Below are positions 34,745-43,403 of a stretch of DNA of 64,000 bases, piece after piece. The notes under the pieces are model-generated. The model saw only the letters and a program-made list of their open reading frames with translations. It searched no databases and was not told the DNA's origin. How positions within the stretch are numbered: the first letter of the stretch is position 1; every line of letters starts with the position of its first letter. The DNA lies in NCBI RefSeq assembly GCF_900101025.1, contig NZ_FMUH01000003.1, forward strand, positions 524,681 to 588,680, read 5' to 3'. The position numbers and the translations under genes are program-made. Origin of the DNA: Klenkia marina. GTDB taxonomy: Bacteria; Actinomycetota; Actinomycetes; Mycobacteriales; Geodermatophilaceae.

Positions 34745-35533
34745 ATGACCGAACCGCTGACCGAGCGCAACGGCCGCGTCGCCGCGGCCCGCAAGCTCAC
34801 CCGCCGGGCCGGGCGGGACGCCGCCGGGGCCTTCCTCGCCGAGGGCCGGCAGGCGGTCGTCGAGGCGCTCGAGGCGGGGGCGGCCGCCGAGGTCTTCGTG
34901 ACGCCCACGGCCGCCGAGGTCCACCGTGACCTCCTCGCCGGTGCCGGCGTGCCTGTGCGGTTGATCACCGACAAGGCCGCCGCGGGGCTGAGCGAGACGG
35001 CCACCCCGCAGGGTCTGGTGGCCGTCTGCCCGCTGCGCGACGTCCCGGCCGAGGCGCTGGTCCAGGACCCACCGCAGCTCGCGGTCGCGCTGGCCGAGCT
35101 CAACGACCCGGGCAACGCCGGCACCGTGCTGCGCACCGCCGACGCCTGCGGCGCCGGTGCCGTGGTCTTCGGCGCCGGGTCCGCTGACCCCTTCCAGGGC
35201 AAGACTGTCCGCTCCTCGGCCGGCAGCCTCTTCCACGTCGACGTCGTCCGCAGTGCCGCGCTGGATGTCCTGGTCCCGGCCGTGCAGGCGGCCGGGGTGC
35301 GGGTGCTCGCCGCCGCCGGCGACGGGGAGGTCGGCCTCGACCGGGCCGGTGCCGACGGGCTGCTCACCGGTCCGGTGCTGTGGCTGTTCGGCAACGAGGC
35401 CCGCGGACTGGACGACGCCCTCGCCGGCCTGGCCGACCACCGGGTGCGGGTGCCCATGCGCGGCCGGGCCGAGTCGCTCAACCTGGCCGTGGCCGCCGGC
35501 ATCTGCCTCTACGCCACCCAGCTCGCCCAGTAG
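34745..35533 (+). CDS. TrmH-family (SpoU) RNA 2'-O-methyltransferase
   Basis: This 262-residue SPOUT methyltransferase modifies tRNA or rRNA ribose using AdoMet. Its three motifs are NDPGNAGTVLRTADACGA (about residues 119-136), LFGNEARGLDD (about 217-227) and MRGRAESLNLAVAAG (about 239-253), with an N-terminal substrate-binding domain. The location right after rplT is conserved in actinobacteria (tsnR in Mycobacterium tuberculosis). The start is ATG at 34745, preceded by GGGAGGACC. The target base is unknown. Confidence 0.93.
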   Translation: MTEPLTERNGRVAAARKLTRRAGRDAAGAFLAEGRQAVVEALEAGAAAEVFVTPTAAEVHRDLLAGAGVPVRLITDKAAAGLSETATPQGLVAVCPLRDVPAEALVQDPPQLAVALAELNDPGNAGTVLRTADACGAGAVVFGAGSADPFQGKTVRSSAGSLFHVDVVRSAALDVLVPAVQAAGVRVLAAAGDGEVGLDRAGADGLLTGPVLWLFGNEARGLDDALAGLADHRVRVPMRGRAESLNLAVAAGICLYATQLAQ

Positions 35534-35547
35534 CCGCACCCGCGTGG

Positions 35548-35563
35548 CTGCGCGCATGCGCAG
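35548..35563. repeat. Inverted repeat after trmH
   Basis: CTGCGC and GCGCAG are separated by GCAT, 14 bp past the trmH stop. It may be a short terminator for trmH or part of the control region of the ABC operon downstream. Confidence 0.4.
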
Positions 35564-35570
35564 TCACTGA

Positions 35571-35585
35571 TGCGAGCTGTTCGCA
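35571..35585 (+). promoter_or_regulatory. Nur/Fur-like inverted repeat upstream of the nickel/peptide ABC operon
   Basis: TGCGA and TCGCA flank five bases (35576-35580). The spacing and the TGC...GCA core match the Nur box of Streptomyces (tTGCaa-N5-ttGCAA), which controls nickel uptake genes. TAGGGT at 35588-35593 is a candidate -10, placing the repeat over the promoter as expected for a repressor site. Base matching outside the core is partial. Confidence 0.45.
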
Positions 35586-35623
35586 GTTAGGGTCGGGGCA
35601 TCCCCCGTCCGAGAGGCTGCCGA

Positions 35624-36376
35624 GTGCTGCGCGTGCACGACCTGTCCGTCGACTCCACCGGCCGACGTCTGCTGGACCAGGTGTCCTTCGAGCTCGCCGC
35701 GGGGGAGCAGGTCGGCGTCGTGGGGTCCTCCGGCGCCGGCAAGTCCCAGCTCGTGGCCGCGCTGCTCGGGCTCACCGCCCCCGGCCTCGTGGTCAGCGGC
35801 AGCGTGCAGGTCGAGGGCACCGAGGTGGTGGGGGCGGGGCCGGCCGTCTGGCACCCGCTGCGCGGACGGGCGACCGCCCTCGTCGCGCAGGACCCGGCCA
35901 CCGCGCTGGACCCGCTGACCCGGGTCGGCCGTCAGGTCGCCCTGCCGCTGCGAGCGCGCGGGGTCGGCCGTCGCGAGGCCGCCCGGCGCGCGGACGCACT
36001 GCTCGCCGAGGTCGGTCTGCCCGGCACGGCCCGGCGCTTCCCCAGCCAGCTGTCCGGCGGCCAGCGGCAGCGGGTGGCGCTGGCCCTCGCCCTCGTCGGC
36101 GCCCCCCGCCTGCTGGTGGCCGACGAGCCCACCTCGGCGCTGGACCCCACGGTCCAGGCCGGTGTGCTGGACCTGGTCGACCGGGTCACCGGCCCCGGCC
36201 TCGCAGCGCTGCTGCTGGTCACCCACGACCTCGCGGTCGCCGCCCGGCTGTGCACCCGGCTGCTGGTGCTCGACGCGGGCCGGCTGGTGCTCGACGGCCC
36301 GGTCGCCGACGTGCTGGGCGACCCCCTCGTGGCCGACGTGGTGGCCGCGTCCCGCGCCCTGGCGGTGACCCGGTGA
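35624..36376 (+). CDS. ABC transporter ATPase, nickel/peptide type (NikD/DppD-like)
   Basis: This 250-residue ATP-binding subunit has Walker A GSSGAGKS (about residues 35-42), signature LSGGQRQRVALALAL (about 144-158), Walker B LLVADEPTSALD (about 163-175) and the switch His in VTHDLAVAARL. The Q-loop is VAQDPATALDPL, as in oligopeptide/nickel importers. The start is GTG at 35624. It is the first of five genes joined by GTGA overlaps. The Nur-like repeat upstream points to nickel, while the family itself also covers dipeptides. Confidence 0.88.
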   Translation: MLRVHDLSVDSTGRRLLDQVSFELAAGEQVGVVGSSGAGKSQLVAALLGLTAPGLVVSGSVQVEGTEVVGAGPAVWHPLRGRATALVAQDPATALDPLTRVGRQVALPLRARGVGRREAARRADALLAEVGLPGTARRFPSQLSGGQRQRVALALALVGAPRLLVADEPTSALDPTVQAGVLDLVDRVTGPGLAALLLVTHDLAVAARLCTRLLVLDAGRLVLDGPVADVLGDPLVADVVAASRALAVTR

Positions 36377-37134
36377 GCGCGCTGCTCGAGGCCACGGGCC
36401 TGACCCGCCGGTACGGCCACGTGACCGCGCTCGACGACGTGTCGGTGCACCTGGCGGCCGGCGAGCGGGTCGCCGTGGTGGGGGAGTCGGGGTCGGGGAA
36501 GTCGACCCTGGCCCGGTTGCTGCTCGCCCTGGACACCCCCGACGCCGGGACCGTGGCCCTCGACGGACGCCCCGTGCGACCGGGGTCGGCGCGCTCGACG
36601 CGCTGGTTCCGCCGGCGGGTGCAGACCGTGCCGCAGGACCCGGGCCGCTCCTTCAACCCGCGCATGCGGGTGGGCGACGCCGTCGCCGAGCCGCTGGCCT
36701 GCCTGCGGGTGCACGGCGACCACTCGGCCCGGGTGGCCGAGCTGCTGGTCGCCGTGGGTCTGGAGCCCGACGCCGCCCGGCGCTGGCCGCACGAGTTCTC
36801 CGGCGGTCAGCGCCAGCGGCTGGCCATCGCGCGTGCCCTGGCCCCCCGCCCCGACGTCCTGGTCGCCGACGAGCCGGTCAGCGCGCTCGACGTCGTCGTG
36901 CGGCTGCAGGTGGTCGAGCTGCTGGCGCAGCTGTCGGCGGCCGAGGGCCTGGCGCTGCTGGTGGTCTCGCACGACCTCGGTGTCGTCCAGCACCTGTGCG
37001 ACCGGGTGCTCGTCCTCGACGCCGGTCGCGTGGTCGAGCAGGGCCCGGTCGGCGAGGTGTTCGGCGCGCCCGCCCACCCGGTCACCGCCCGGCTGCTCGA
37101 CGCCGTCCCGACGCTGGCGGCGGTGGTGTCGTGA
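36373..37134 (+). CDS. ABC transporter ATPase, nickel/peptide type (NikE/DppF-like)
   Basis: This 253-residue ATPase is the partner of the upstream subunit. Walker A is GESGSGKST, the Q-loop VPQDPGRSFNPRMRV, the signature FSGGQRQRLAIARAL, Walker B VLVADEPVSALD and the switch SHDLGVVQHL. The Q-loop form PxxSFNPR is typical of DppF/OppF/NikE subunits. GTG at 36373 overlaps the previous stop, and its own stop overlaps the MFS gene. Two different ATPases imply a heterodimeric motor, as in Nik and Dpp systems. Confidence 0.9.
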   Translation: MSALLEATGLTRRYGHVTALDDVSVHLAAGERVAVVGESGSGKSTLARLLLALDTPDAGTVALDGRPVRPGSARSTRWFRRRVQTVPQDPGRSFNPRMRVGDAVAEPLACLRVHGDHSARVAELLVAVGLEPDAARRWPHEFSGGQRQRLAIARALAPRPDVLVADEPVSALDVVVRLQVVELLAQLSAAEGLALLVVSHDLGVVQHLCDRVLVLDAGRVVEQGPVGEVFGAPAHPVTARLLDAVPTLAAVVS

Positions 37135-38423
37135 GCTGGGCGCCCTGGACCCTGGTCCGCCGGATGCCGGCCGTGCCGCGGCTGCTGCTGGCCTCGCAGC
37201 TGGCCTTCAACATCGGCTTCTACCTCGTCGTCCCGTTCCTCGCCGTCCACCTCTCGCAGAACCTGGCGCTGGCCGGCGGTGTCATCGGGCTGGTGCTCGG
37301 GGTGCGCACCTTCAGCCAGCAGGGCCTGTTCTTCCTCGGCGGCGGGCTCACCGACCGGTTCGGGGTCAAGCCGGTCGTGGTGGTCGGCTGCACCATCCGC
37401 ATCGCCGGCTTCGGCGTGCTCGCCGTGGTGGACAGCCTGCCCGGCGTGCTGCTCGGCGTGGTGCTCGTGGGGTTCGCCGCCGCGCTGTTCTCCCCGGCCG
37501 TGGAGTCGGCGCTGGCCGACCAGGGCCGCCAGCTCGAGGAGGCCGGGGTGGCCACCCGCGCCGAGGTGTTCGGCCTGGACGCCATCGCCTCCAAGCTGGG
37601 CTCGGTCACCGGTCCGGTGCTCGGCGCCGTCCTGCTCGGGGTGCCGTTCTGGGTCACCTGCACCATCGCCGCCGGGGTGTTCGTCGTCGTCCTCGTCGCG
37701 CACGTGCTGCTGCTGCCGCGCGACCTGCGCAACGGCACGGGCAGCGACACCGGTGAGGTCGAGCCGGTCACCGCCGGCTGGGGGCAGGTGCTGCGCAACC
37801 GCCGGTTCCTGGCCTTCACCGCCTGCTACTGCACCTACCTGCTCTCCTACAACCAGCTCTACCTCGCGCTGCCCGTCGAGCTCGACCGCGCAACCGGCTC
37901 GCAGGGCGCGCTGGGCTGGATGTTCGTCGCCGCCGCGGTCAGCGTGCTGCTGTTCCAGCTGCCGATCACCACCCGCGCCCGCCGCGCCGGCCCCACCCGG
38001 GCGCTGCCGCTGGGGTTCGCGCTGATGAGCTGTTCCTTCCTGGTCGTCGCCGTCCTCGCGCCGGTCGACCCGATGCCCGGGGTCTGGGGGCTGGCGCCCG
38101 CCGTCGGGTTCGCCCTGCTGCTGTACCTGGGGCAGATGGTCGCCGTCCCGGTCGCCCAGGACCTCGTGCCGCGGCTGGCCGGCGAGCGCCGGCTGGGCGC
38201 CCACTTCGGGGTGCTGGCCTCCGCCGGCGGCCTCGCCGTCCTGGTCGGCAGCACCGGCGTCGGCGCCCTGCTCGACCTCGCCGCCGTGCCGCAGCCCGCG
38301 GCCGCCGTCCCCTGGCTCGTCCTCGCCGCCCTGCCCGCCGCCTCCGCGGTGGGCCTGTGGGCGCTCACCCGTCGCATCGCCGTCCCGTCCACCCGAGCCC
38401 CCGAGACCGTAGGAGCCCCGTGA
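37131..38423 (+). CDS. MFS transporter inside the ABC operon
   Basis: This 430-residue, 12-helix major facilitator protein has the motif A region LTDRFGVKPVV and a second-half RARRAGPTRAL. It resembles the drug/metabolite exporters of the DHA1 group. It is co-translated with the ATPase before it and the binding protein after it (GTGA overlaps on both sides), so it belongs to the transport system rather than being an insertion. In staphylococcal cnt operons an MFS exporter (CntE) secretes the metallophore that the ABC importer retrieves. A similar division of labour is a hypothesis here; no metallophore synthesis genes are in view. Confidence 0.85.
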   Translation: MSWAPWTLVRRMPAVPRLLLASQLAFNIGFYLVVPFLAVHLSQNLALAGGVIGLVLGVRTFSQQGLFFLGGGLTDRFGVKPVVVVGCTIRIAGFGVLAVVDSLPGVLLGVVLVGFAAALFSPAVESALADQGRQLEEAGVATRAEVFGLDAIASKLGSVTGPVLGAVLLGVPFWVTCTIAAGVFVVVLVAHVLLLPRDLRNGTGSDTGEVEPVTAGWGQVLRNRRFLAFTACYCTYLLSYNQLYLALPVELDRATGSQGALGWMFVAAAVSVLLFQLPITTRARRAGPTRALPLGFALMSCSFLVVAVLAPVDPMPGVWGLAPAVGFALLLYLGQMVAVPVAQDLVPRLAGERRLGAHFGVLASAGGLAVLVGSTGVGALLDLAAVPQPAAAVPWLVLAALPAASAVGLWALTRRIAVPSTRAPETVGAP

Positions 38424-39901
38424 ACCGCCGTGCCGCCCTGCTCGCCGTCCCCGTCCTGTTCACCGGCGGGTGCTTCGCCGGTGGTGGCGGAGCCGACGAG
38501 GCCGGGTCCGACCGCCTGCGCGTCGCGCTGGGCTTCCCGCCGGTGGCCGCGCTGTCGCCGTGGACCGACGACGCCCTGCTGCTCACCCGCATGGGCGCGG
38601 CCGAGACGCTGGTGACCTTCGACGACTCCGGGGCCGCCGAGCCGCAGCTGGCCGAGTCGTGGCAGTTCACCGACGACCGCACGGCGCTGCTCGAGCTGCG
38701 CGACGACGTCGTCTTCCACGACGGCACCCCCATGGACGCCGAGGCCGTGGCCGGTTCCCTGAACGCCGCCGCGGGCGCCGACCCGGCGCTGCGCGTGCTC
38801 CGCGACGTCGGGCTGGTCGCCACCGCGGTCGACGAGGACACCGTGCAGCTGCAGGCCGCGCAGGCCGACCCGCTGCTGGTGCAGCGGCTGGGCGCCCCGT
38901 CGCTGGTGATCCTGTCCCCGGAGGCCTACGCCGACCCCACCGCGCCCGACCCGGTGGGCCACGGCACCGGGCCCTTCGAGATCACCGCCGTGCAGGGGGC
39001 GCAGTCGGCCACCCTGGACGCCGCGGCCGACCACTGGGCCGGCGACCCGGCCGCCGCCGGCGTCGACGTGCGGTTCGTCGACGACGCCGATGCCCGGACG
39101 TCGTCCCTGCGCGCCGGTGAGCTCGACGTGGCGCAGGGCGTGCCGATCGCCCAGCTGACCACCCTGACCGACGACCAGCGGGTGGTCACCACGTCGCTGC
39201 CGCGGCTGACGTCGCTGCAGCTCAACACCGCCGGCGGGGTCTTCGCCGACCCCGCCGTCCGAGCCGCCGCGGTGGCCGCCGTCGACGTCGACCCGGTGGT
39301 GGACGGTGTGTTCGAGGGCCAGGCCGACCCTGCCCCCGGGCTGCTCACCGACGACACCCTGGGCTCCGCGGTGCGCACCACGCCGACCCTGCCCGCAGCC
39401 GGGGACCCGGCCGGGGCCAGCATCCGGCTGGCCACCTACGACGACCGGCCCGAGCTGCCCGAGGCCGCCGCGGTGATCGCCGAGCAGCTGCGCGCGGCCG
39501 GGTTCACCGTCGAGGTGGTCGTGCAGACCTACGCCACGATCGAGCCCGACCTCCTCGCCGGGTCCTTCGACGCCTTCCTGGGCAGCCGGCTCACCCTGCT
39601 CGACACCGGCGACCCGGTCGGCTACCTCGCCACCGACTACGCCTGCGACGGCGGCTACAACCTCGCCCGGTTGTGCGACCCGGCCGTCGACGCGGCCGTG
39701 GCCGCCGCCGCTGCGCTCACCGACCCGCGCGAGCGCCGGCAGGCGGCCGCCGACGTCGAGGCGCAGGTGCTGTCGGCGGCCGCGGTCGTCCCGGTCCTGT
39801 TCGAGCAGAGCCGCACCGGTGTGGGCGCCGGCGTGCAGGGCGTGGGCGACGACCCCTTCGAGCGGCAGGTCGTCACCGTGGCCATCAGCCCGGGTCGGTG
39901 A
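38420..39901 (+). CDS. Extracellular solute-binding protein, family 5 (nickel/peptide)
   Basis: This 493-residue lipoprotein has a short signal sequence (NRRAALLAVPVLFTGGC) with Cys about 18 as the lipidation site. The mature part fits SBP family 5: EPQLAESWQFTDDRTALLEL, FHDGTPMDAEAVAGS, GTGPFEI and the C-terminal lobe with YLATDYACDGGYNLARLCDP. The family binds peptides, nickel or metal-chelator complexes. It has an unusually Ala/Asp-rich composition. The start is GTG at 38420, preceded by TAGGAGCCCC. It delivers substrate to the fused permease encoded next. Confidence 0.87.
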   Translation: MNRRAALLAVPVLFTGGCFAGGGGADEAGSDRLRVALGFPPVAALSPWTDDALLLTRMGAAETLVTFDDSGAAEPQLAESWQFTDDRTALLELRDDVVFHDGTPMDAEAVAGSLNAAAGADPALRVLRDVGLVATAVDEDTVQLQAAQADPLLVQRLGAPSLVILSPEAYADPTAPDPVGHGTGPFEITAVQGAQSATLDAAADHWAGDPAAAGVDVRFVDDADARTSSLRAGELDVAQGVPIAQLTTLTDDQRVVTTSLPRLTSLQLNTAGGVFADPAVRAAAVAAVDVDPVVDGVFEGQADPAPGLLTDDTLGSAVRTTPTLPAAGDPAGASIRLATYDDRPELPEAAAVIAEQLRAAGFTVEVVVQTYATIEPDLLAGSFDAFLGSRLTLLDTGDPVGYLATDYACDGGYNLARLCDPAVDAAVAAAAALTDPRERRQAAADVEAQVLSAAAVVPVLFEQSRTGVGAGVQGVGDDPFERQVVTVAISPGR

Positions 39902-41649
39902 CGGTCGCGGTCCTCCCGGCCCGGCGCGCCCAGGTCCTGCGCCGCGTGCCGCGGGTGGCCGGCGTCCTGGGCGCGCTGGCGGGCACCGCGCTGCTGGTCG
40001 GTGCGCTGCCCTGGCTGTCGGGGGCCGACCCGGCCCGCTCGGTGCTGCGGGCCCGCGACGTCGAGGGCACCCCCGACGCGGCGGCCCTGGAGGCGGTGCG
40101 CACCCAGCTGGACCTGCCGGCGAACCCGGTGGCCGGCACGCTCGGGTTCCTCGGCCGGCTCCTCACCGGCGACCTGGGCACGTCGTGGGTCTCGCGCACG
40201 CCGGTCGCCGACTCCGTGCTGCCGGCCCTCGGCGTCTCGCTCACCGTCGCCGGCACCGCCAGCGTGGTCGCGCTGCTGCTGGCCGGGCTGCTCACCGTCC
40301 CCGCCCTGCTGCGCGCCGCGGACGGCCGGCTCCGCGGGGGCGGGCTCGGGGCAGCCGTGGGCGGGGCGCTGGCCGCGTTGCCGGAGTTCGTGCTGGCCGT
40401 GCTGCTGGTCGCCGTGCTGGCGGTCGGCTGGGGGCTGCTGCCCACCAGCGGGTTCACCGGGCCCGAGAACCTGGTGCTGCCCGTGCTCGCGCTCGGGCTC
40501 CCCGCTGCCGGGGTGCTGACCCGGCTGCTCGCCGGCGCGGTGGCCGCGACGGCGGGGGAGTCCTGGGTCCGCACGTGGCGCGCGGCGGGGGTGCGGCGCT
40601 CGGCGGTGGCGACGGCACTGGGCCGGCGTGCGGTCACCGTCGTCGTCCCGCAGGTGCTGCTGCTGCTCGTCGGCACGCTCGGGGCGGCGGCGGTGGTCGA
40701 GGCCGCCTTCGACATCCCGGGCCTGGGGGGCATCGCGCTCGGGGCCGCGCTCAGCCAGGACGTCCCGGTGGTGCAGGCCGCCGTCGTGCTGCTGGTGACG
40801 ATCGGGCTGGTGGTCGGCGGTGGCGGGGTGCTGGCGCACCGGCTCCTGCTGGGTCCGGCGCTGGCAGCCAGCGGGTTCACCCCCGAGGCCACCGCGGCCG
40901 GACGTCGTCCGCAGCGTGCCGCGGCAGCCGTCGCCGCCGTCCTGCTGGTCGCGGTCGTGGCCGGGGTGCTGCGGGACCCGGCAGCCCAGGACGTCGCCCT
41001 GCGACTGGCCTCGCCGTCGTGGGCGCACCCCTTCGGCAACGACCCCCTGGGGCGCGACGTGCTGGCCCGGTTCGGGCACGGCGCGCTGCTGTCGGTCGGG
41101 CTGGCGGTGCTGCTGGCCGCGCTGGCGCTGGTGATCGGGCTGGCCGTGGGTCTGCTCGGGCGGGGGGACCGCTCGGGCCCGGCCGACGTGCTCAACGCGC
41201 TGCCCGCCGTCGTCGTGGGCATCGTGGTCGCCGCGGTCACCGGACCCGGGCTGGCGGCCGCCTGCGTGGCGGTCACGCTGGTGGGCTGGATCCCGTTGGC
41301 CGTGCACACCCGCACGCTGGCCGCCGAGGCGCGGGCGTCGGGCTTCCACGTCGCCGCGGTCGCCGGCGGGGCCGGCCGCTGGCACGTGCTGCGCCGGCAC
41401 CTGCTGCCGGTCGTCGGACCGGCGGTGGTGCGGCACGCGCTGGTGCGCATCCCGCACGCCTCGCTCGCCCTGGCCGGGCTGTCGTTCCTCGGACTGGGCG
41501 CGGGCGCCGAGTCGCCCGAGTGGGGCCGGGCGCTGGCCGAGACCACCGGCTACCTCGAACGCGCACCCTGGGTGGTCGGCGCCCCCGCGCTGGGCCTGGT
41601 GCTGCTCGGCGTGGTCGCAGCGCTGGCCGACCCCGCCCCCGAGCGCTGA
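39898..41649 (+). CDS. Fused ABC permease (DppB-DppC / NikB-NikC in one chain)
   Basis: This 583-residue protein carries two complete permease units. The first (about residues 10-320) resembles DppB/NikB, with GDLGTSWVSRTPV and an EAA-like loop WRAAGVRRSAVATALG. The second (about 345-580) resembles DppC/NikC, with HPFGNDPLGRDVLARFGHG and EAA loop ARASGFHVAAVAGG. In most systems these are two genes of about 300 residues each. One chain with both halves would form the whole channel. There is no stop codon or frameshift between them. GTG at 39898 overlaps the binding protein gene. It ends the operon, 12 bp from a convergent MFS gene. Confidence 0.88.
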   Translation: MTVAVLPARRAQVLRRVPRVAGVLGALAGTALLVGALPWLSGADPARSVLRARDVEGTPDAAALEAVRTQLDLPANPVAGTLGFLGRLLTGDLGTSWVSRTPVADSVLPALGVSLTVAGTASVVALLLAGLLTVPALLRAADGRLRGGGLGAAVGGALAALPEFVLAVLLVAVLAVGWGLLPTSGFTGPENLVLPVLALGLPAAGVLTRLLAGAVAATAGESWVRTWRAAGVRRSAVATALGRRAVTVVVPQVLLLLVGTLGAAAVVEAAFDIPGLGGIALGAALSQDVPVVQAAVVLLVTIGLVVGGGGVLAHRLLLGPALAASGFTPEATAAGRRPQRAAAAVAAVLLVAVVAGVLRDPAAQDVALRLASPSWAHPFGNDPLGRDVLARFGHGALLSVGLAVLLAALALVIGLAVGLLGRGDRSGPADVLNALPAVVVGIVVAAVTGPGLAAACVAVTLVGWIPLAVHTRTLAAEARASGFHVAAVAGGAGRWHVLRRHLLPVVGPAVVRHALVRIPHASLALAGLSFLGLGAGAESPEWGRALAETTGYLERAPWVVGAPALGLVLLGVVAALADPAPER

Positions 41650-41661
41650 TGCCCCCGGTGA

Positions 41662-42849
41662 TCAGGTGACGCGGGTGCGCAGGGACCGGCCGAGCACGAG
41701 CACGAGCACCCCGGCCAGGACGACGAAGCCCAGCCCGACCCGCAGGCCCACCGCATCCGCGACCAGGCCGATCAGCGGCGGGGAGACCAGGAAGCCCAGG
41801 CGCAGCAGCAGGTTGACCGCGGTGAGCCCGACCCCCGTGGGCAGCCCGGGCACCTGGTCGGCCGCGGCGTAGACGGCCGGCACCAGCGTGGCCACGCCGA
41901 CCCCGGCCAGGGCGTAGCCCACCAGGGTGGTGGGCAGCGACGGCGCCGCGAGCATGAGCGCGAACCCGGCGGCGATGACCGCGCCGCCCACCCGGGCCAC
42001 GCGGCGCTGGCCGAACCGGTCGACGACGCGGTCCCCGGTGAGCCGGCCGGCGGTCATCGCGACCTGGAACACGACGAACCCCAGCCCGGCGGCCACCACA
42101 CCCGCGCCCAGGTCGTCGCGCAGCCAGATGGCGCTCCACGAGGCGGCGGAGTCCTCGACGAAGGCGCCCGCCGCGGCCAGCACCCCGAGGACGGCGAGCG
42201 TCAGCACCGCGGTGCGGCGTCCTCGGCGGGGAGCGTGCGGGGTGGCCCCGTCGGCCGGGACGGCGTCGGCGTCGTCCCGGCCGGGCAGCATCCAGGCCCG
42301 TACGAGCAGGGCCACCGCGCCGAACACCACCGCGGACACGGCCAGGTGCAGCTCGCGCGGTACGCCGAGCCCGGCGACCAGGGAACCGAGCAGACCGCCG
42401 GCGACCGCGCCGAGGCTCCAGAGCCCGTGCAGGGCGTTGAGGATCGACCGGCCGTACCCGCGCTGGACCCGCAGGCCGTGCGCGTTCTGGGCCACGTCGA
42501 CGACGGTGTCCAGCGCCCCGACGAGGAAGAGGGCGGCGGCCAGCACGGCCCAGTTCGGGGCCCCGGCGGCCACGGCGACCCCCACCCCCAGCCCGGTCAG
42601 GCCGAGCGAGGCCACCGGCCCCGAGCCGAGCCGGTTGATGAGCACCGCGGCCGCCGGGCCCATGAGCAGCGCGCCCAGCGGGGCGGCGGCCAGGGCGGCG
42701 CCCAGCGCGGCGTTGGTCAGCCCCAGGTCGTCGCGCAGCTCGGGCAGCCGGGGGACGAGGTTGGCGTAGAAGACCGCGTTGAGCGCGAAGCAGGTGGCGA
42801 CGGCGATGCGCGCGCGACGCAGCTCACGGGTGGGTGCCGGGGCGGTCAC
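41662..42849 (-). CDS. MFS transporter of the TetR-controlled operon
   Basis: This 395-residue major facilitator has about 12 helices, with the loop VLINRLGSGPVASLG in the first half and DRVVDRFGQRRVARVG in the second. It resembles the FucP/YbjJ-like sugar or drug transporters. GTG at 42849 overlaps the stop of the TetR gene (GTGA). As the last gene of the operon maa-like, tetR, MFS, it is likely an exporter whose synthesis is relieved when the TetR protein binds its ligand. The substrate is unknown. Confidence 0.85.
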   Translation of the reverse strand: MTAPAPTRELRRARIAVATCFALNAVFYANLVPRLPELRDDLGLTNAALGAALAAAPLGALLMGPAAAVLINRLGSGPVASLGLTGLGVGVAVAAGAPNWAVLAAALFLVGALDTVVDVAQNAHGLRVQRGYGRSILNALHGLWSLGAVAGGLLGSLVAGLGVPRELHLAVSAVVFGAVALLVRAWMLPGRDDADAVPADGATPHAPRRGRRTAVLTLAVLGVLAAAGAFVEDSAASWSAIWLRDDLGAGVVAAGLGFVVFQVAMTAGRLTGDRVVDRFGQRRVARVGGAVIAAGFALMLAAPSLPTTLVGYALAGVGVATLVPAVYAAADQVPGLPTGVGLTAVNLLLRLGFLVSPPLIGLVADAVGLRVGLGFVVLAGVLVLVLGRSLRTRVT

Positions 42850-43403
42850 GGCTGCACGTCGAGGACGCGGGCGAGCACGGTGCGGGTCTCCTCGCGGGTG
42901 GGTGGTGCGGTGGTCAGGGTGGCGTGCATGGTCAGGCCCTCCATGACGCCGTCGAGCGCACGGGCCAGCTCGGGTTCCAGCACGCGCTGCAGGGTGTCGC
43001 GGCTGCTGCGCATCCAGGCCTCGGTGATCTGCCGCAGCGCGGGGTCGCGCATCGCGGCCAGGTAGAGCTCGTAGGCGATCGCCCACTCGCGGTTCGAGGC
43101 CCCGTGGCCCTGCAGCACGAAGTCGGTGGCGGCGTCGAGCATCGAGGCCCGGTCGGTGACCCCGGCGAAGTGGGCGCGGAACACCTCGGCCATGCGCTCG
43201 GCGTGCCGGGTGAAGGCCGCCCGCACCAGGTCGTCGAGGCCGGCGAAGTGGTAGGTCACCGAGCCCAGCGGCACGTCGGCGGCGGTGGCGATGCGCCGGG
43301 CGGTGAGGCCGGCCAGCCCGTGCTCGGCGATGACGTCGACGGTGACGTCGACCAGCCGGTCCCGCCGGTCGGGGTCGTGCCGGCGGGGTGGGGTGGCCGT
43401 CAC
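42846..43403 (-). CDS. TetR-family repressor of the acetyltransferase/MFS operon
   Basis: This 185-residue regulator has the TetR DNA-binding domain at residues 14-62 (LVDVTVDVIAEHGLAGLTARRIATAADVPLG in two parts, then SVTYHFAGLDDLV). The recognition helix VPLGSVTYHF is canonical. The C-terminal domain binds a ligand and dimerises. GTG at 43403 overlaps the acetyltransferase stop. A perfect 18-bp palindrome lies before the first gene of this operon and is the probable operator, implying autoregulation. Confidence 0.88.
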   Translation of the reverse strand: MTATPPRRHDPDRRDRLVDVTVDVIAEHGLAGLTARRIATAADVPLGSVTYHFAGLDDLVRAAFTRHAERMAEVFRAHFAGVTDRASMLDAATDFVLQGHGASNREWAIAYELYLAAMRDPALRQITEAWMRSSRDTLQRVLEPELARALDGVMEGLTMHATLTTAPPTREETRTVLARVLDVQP

